In this document: piece after piece, positions 6,192 through 7,475 of the stretch
Position numbering within the stretch: position 1 is the stretch's first letter
Layout: each line of letters begins with the position of its first letter
Assembly: GCA_023266415.1 (NCBI GenBank)
Contig: JAHFQG010000055.1
Span: 1 to 7,475, forward strand
Reading direction: 5' to 3'
DNA: 7,475 bases
Source: Francisellaceae bacterium
GTDB lineage: Bacteria > Pseudomonadota > Gammaproteobacteria > Berkiellales > Berkiellaceae
Position numbers and translations under genes: made by a program
Notes under the pieces: generated by a model
What the model saw: only the letters and a program-made list of their open reading frames with translations
Database searches by the model: none
Told to the model about the DNA's origin: nothing

Positions 6192-6494
6192 ATGCGTCCG
6201 CGACTGGCGTTGCATCATTTCGGGATAGACACGGTTTATCATACTTTCAGGGAAAATTGCGCCAAAGGATACCCCTTAGAAACTATCCGAGATCTACTCG
6301 AAGAGCACGCCATCCCCGCCGATGAAATCTCTTCGGGCTTAGAACGATTGTTGTTTACTGTGGTGGCATTTATGAAGAACCAGAAACAAAATAACGTTCC
6401 TTTTTCAGAAACAGAACATTATTTATTACAACAGGGGTATACCAAAGAGATAATTCATTTGGCTTACTTGCGCGTATACCATACTCAACATTAA
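6192..6494 (+). CDS. Hypothetical 100-aa protein with a twice-repeated helical motif
   Basis: I do not recognise this protein. The start ATG 6192 is chosen because GGAG at 6182-6185 stands 6 nt before it. The same frame is open upstream to 5982, but only inside the symporter gene. The product is soluble, has no signal peptide or membrane segment, and is predicted by eye to be mostly helical. Two similar segments stand out: LLEEHAIPADEI (35-46) and LLQQGYTKEI (78-87), each followed by a hydrophobic helix. This leucine-pair/Gly-Tyr/Glu-Ile pattern recalls small helical-repeat proteins such as RecX-type or UBA-like folds, but the likeness is too short to name a family. It sits 26 nt after the symporter, so it may be co-transcribed. 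Its stop overlaps the convergent kinase gene by 4 nt. Confidence 0.75.
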   Translation: MRPRLALHHFGIDTVYHTFRENCAKGYPLETIRDLLEEHAIPADEISSGLERLLFTVVAFMKNQKQNNVPFSETEHYLLQQGYTKEIIHLAYLRVYHTQH

Positions 6495-7475
6495 ACCGGT
6501 AATTCAACCGCCATTAAATCATCCACCGCATGATTAAATCGCTCCAAGGCGGTGGCAACAGAGGGCTCAGTCGGATACGCCAATTGTTTTTCTAAGTGCG
6601 CTGCCGCATTTTTCAACTCAGGGACACCACAATAACACGCCGCGCCATGGAGCTTATGCACATGATCTCGCATTTTTTTCCACTGTTGTTCTGCATACAT
6701 CTGATTGATACGGGCTTTATCCATGTTCAATAACTCTAAAAGTCCTCTCAACATTTCACGCGCAATTTCTGAGTTACCTCCAGTTAGTTTGAGAGATAAA
6801 TTCCAATCAATAGGGGAGTTTTCAGGAAACACAATGGGCGCCATGACTTCTGTTTTAGGCGCTGTCCACTTGTCTAATATATCTAATAAAACAGCTTCAT
6901 CAATGGGTTTGCATAAATAATCTTCCATGCCTGCTTTTAATAAGGCCTCTTTTTCAGAAATCATGGCATGTGCCGTCAGGGCAATAATTGGGGTCGCTTG
7001 ATTGGGCCCCGTGGTTTTTCGAATTTGTCGCGTGGCTTCAATACCATCCATCTCAGGCATCTGAATATCCATCAAAATCAAATCAAAGTCATTGGTTTGA
7101 CATGATAAAATAGCCTGAGGACCCGATTCTACCGTGGTGACTCGAATTTCCAACTGATTTAACAACGCTTGCATCAGTTTTAAGTTAGCTGGATAATCGT
7201 CCACCACTAAAATATTCAATCCTCGATGTAATGCTGTATTCGATAACACGGGCGGAGGCGATAAATCTGGGTTAATACTGTGTAAATCAATTTGAAAAAG
7301 AAGGGCTAAGCCTTCCAACAGCTTTTGCATGCGAAGCGGCTTCGAAAAGTTAATGTCTGCCCCACCGGCCTTGAGCAGGGATTGATACATATTCGGATCT
7401 GTCTGATTAATCAAAAACCCAATGGGCACAGTGGAATATCGTTTGACCGTCTGAATGAGAGACTGAATGGCTTGT
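6491..7475 (-). CDS. BarA/GacS/LetS-type hybrid sensor histidine kinase, C-terminal part
   Basis: The - strand frame is open to the window edge with no stop, so only the last ~327 residues are present; the GTG at 7429 is an internal codon. Domains in order: the end of a first receiver-like domain (7475 to about 7290, ending in FSKPLRMQKLLEGL); a linker; a full receiver domain (about 7220-6860) with ILVVDDYP, the phospho-acceptor Asp in LMDIQMPEMDG (codon 7067-7069), ALTAH and CKP; and a histidine phosphotransfer domain with HKLHGAACYCGVPELK, whose phospho-His is codon 6647-6649. This His segment closely resembles that of E. coli BarA. Such kinases phosphorylate UvrY/GacA/LetA, which drive small RNAs titrating CsrA. 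The sensor and kinase domains and the promoter lie outside the window. barA or letS is likely, but the symbol is left open. Confidence 0.9.
   Translation of the reverse strand, partial: QAIQSLIQTVKRYSTVPIGFLINQTDPNMYQSLLKAGGADINFSKPLRMQKLLEGLALLFQIDLHSINPDLSPPPVLSNTALHRGLNILVVDDYPANLKLMQALLNQLEIRVTTVESGPQAILSCQTNDFDLILMDIQMPEMDGIEATRQIRKTTGPNQATPIIALTAHAMISEKEALLKAGMEDYLCKPIDEAVLLDILDKWTAPKTEVMAPIVFPENSPIDWNLSLKLTGGNSEIAREMLRGLLELLNMDKARINQMYAEQQWKKMRDHVHKLHGAACYCGVPELKNAAAHLEKQLAYPTEPSVATALERFNHAVDDLMAVELPV

Noticed and set aside
6517..6535. AATCAT/ATGATT inverted repeat near the 3' end of the kinase gene, considered as a terminator
   Set aside because: The stem is short and AT-rich, lies within coding sequence and is not followed by a T-run on either strand.
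7290..7429. GTG at 7429 as a start for a stand-alone response regulator
   Set aside because: The frame continues without a stop to the window edge, and the residues around it fit the middle of a receiver-like domain, so the gene is truncated by the edge.

Overview
The window looks like the chromosome of a gammaproteobacterium. Eight genes in a row on the + strand have gammaproteobacterial relatives by direct reading: RluC, SppA, RNase III, Era, RecO, PdxJ, AcpS and an SLC1-type symporter. A BarA/GacS/LetS-type sensor kinase comes in from the right edge on the - strand. Base composition is moderate, and the genes are packed tightly. A relative of the Legionellales (Legionella/Coxiella side) is a reasonable guess from the gene content and the LetS-like kinase, but the sequence alone does not prove it.

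Layout. Positions 1-643 hold the 3' part of rluC (23S rRNA pseudouridine synthase). After a 6-nt gap comes sppA (650-1567), an inner-membrane S49 serine protease. It overlaps rnc (RNase III, 1564-2244, GTG start) by 4 nt. Then follow era (2228-3145), recO (3132-3830), pdxJ (3811-4557), acpS (4554-4967) and a dicarboxylate/amino-acid:cation symporter homologue (4948-6165). Each overlaps the gene before it by 4-20 nt. A 26-nt gap leads to an unrecognised 100-aa protein (6192-6494). Its stop overlaps, tail to tail, the stop of the - strand kinase (6491-7475, truncated by the window edge).

How the genes fit together. rnc-era-recO-pdxJ-acpS is the classic proteobacterial core operon: RNA processing, ribosome assembly, recombination repair, PLP synthesis and acyl-carrier-protein activation. 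Here it is joined directly to an rluC-sppA unit. There is no signal peptidase (lepB) gene in front of rnc and no room for a separate rnc leader. Most downstream starts probably depend on translational coupling. The rnc start region can fold on itself, and a perfect 11-bp inverted repeat lies about 60 nt inside rnc, which suggests possible autoregulation by RNase III.

The most unusual protein is the symporter. It keeps the family scaffold and several sodium-site residues. It has lost the arginine and aspartate that bind acidic amino acids, and the NMDGT motif reads NMNGC, so its substrate is probably not glutamate or aspartate. I found no mobile elements, CRISPR arrays, tRNA or rRNA genes, and no gene-free stretch over 300 bases. 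Nothing in the window amounts to a clearly new multi-gene system.
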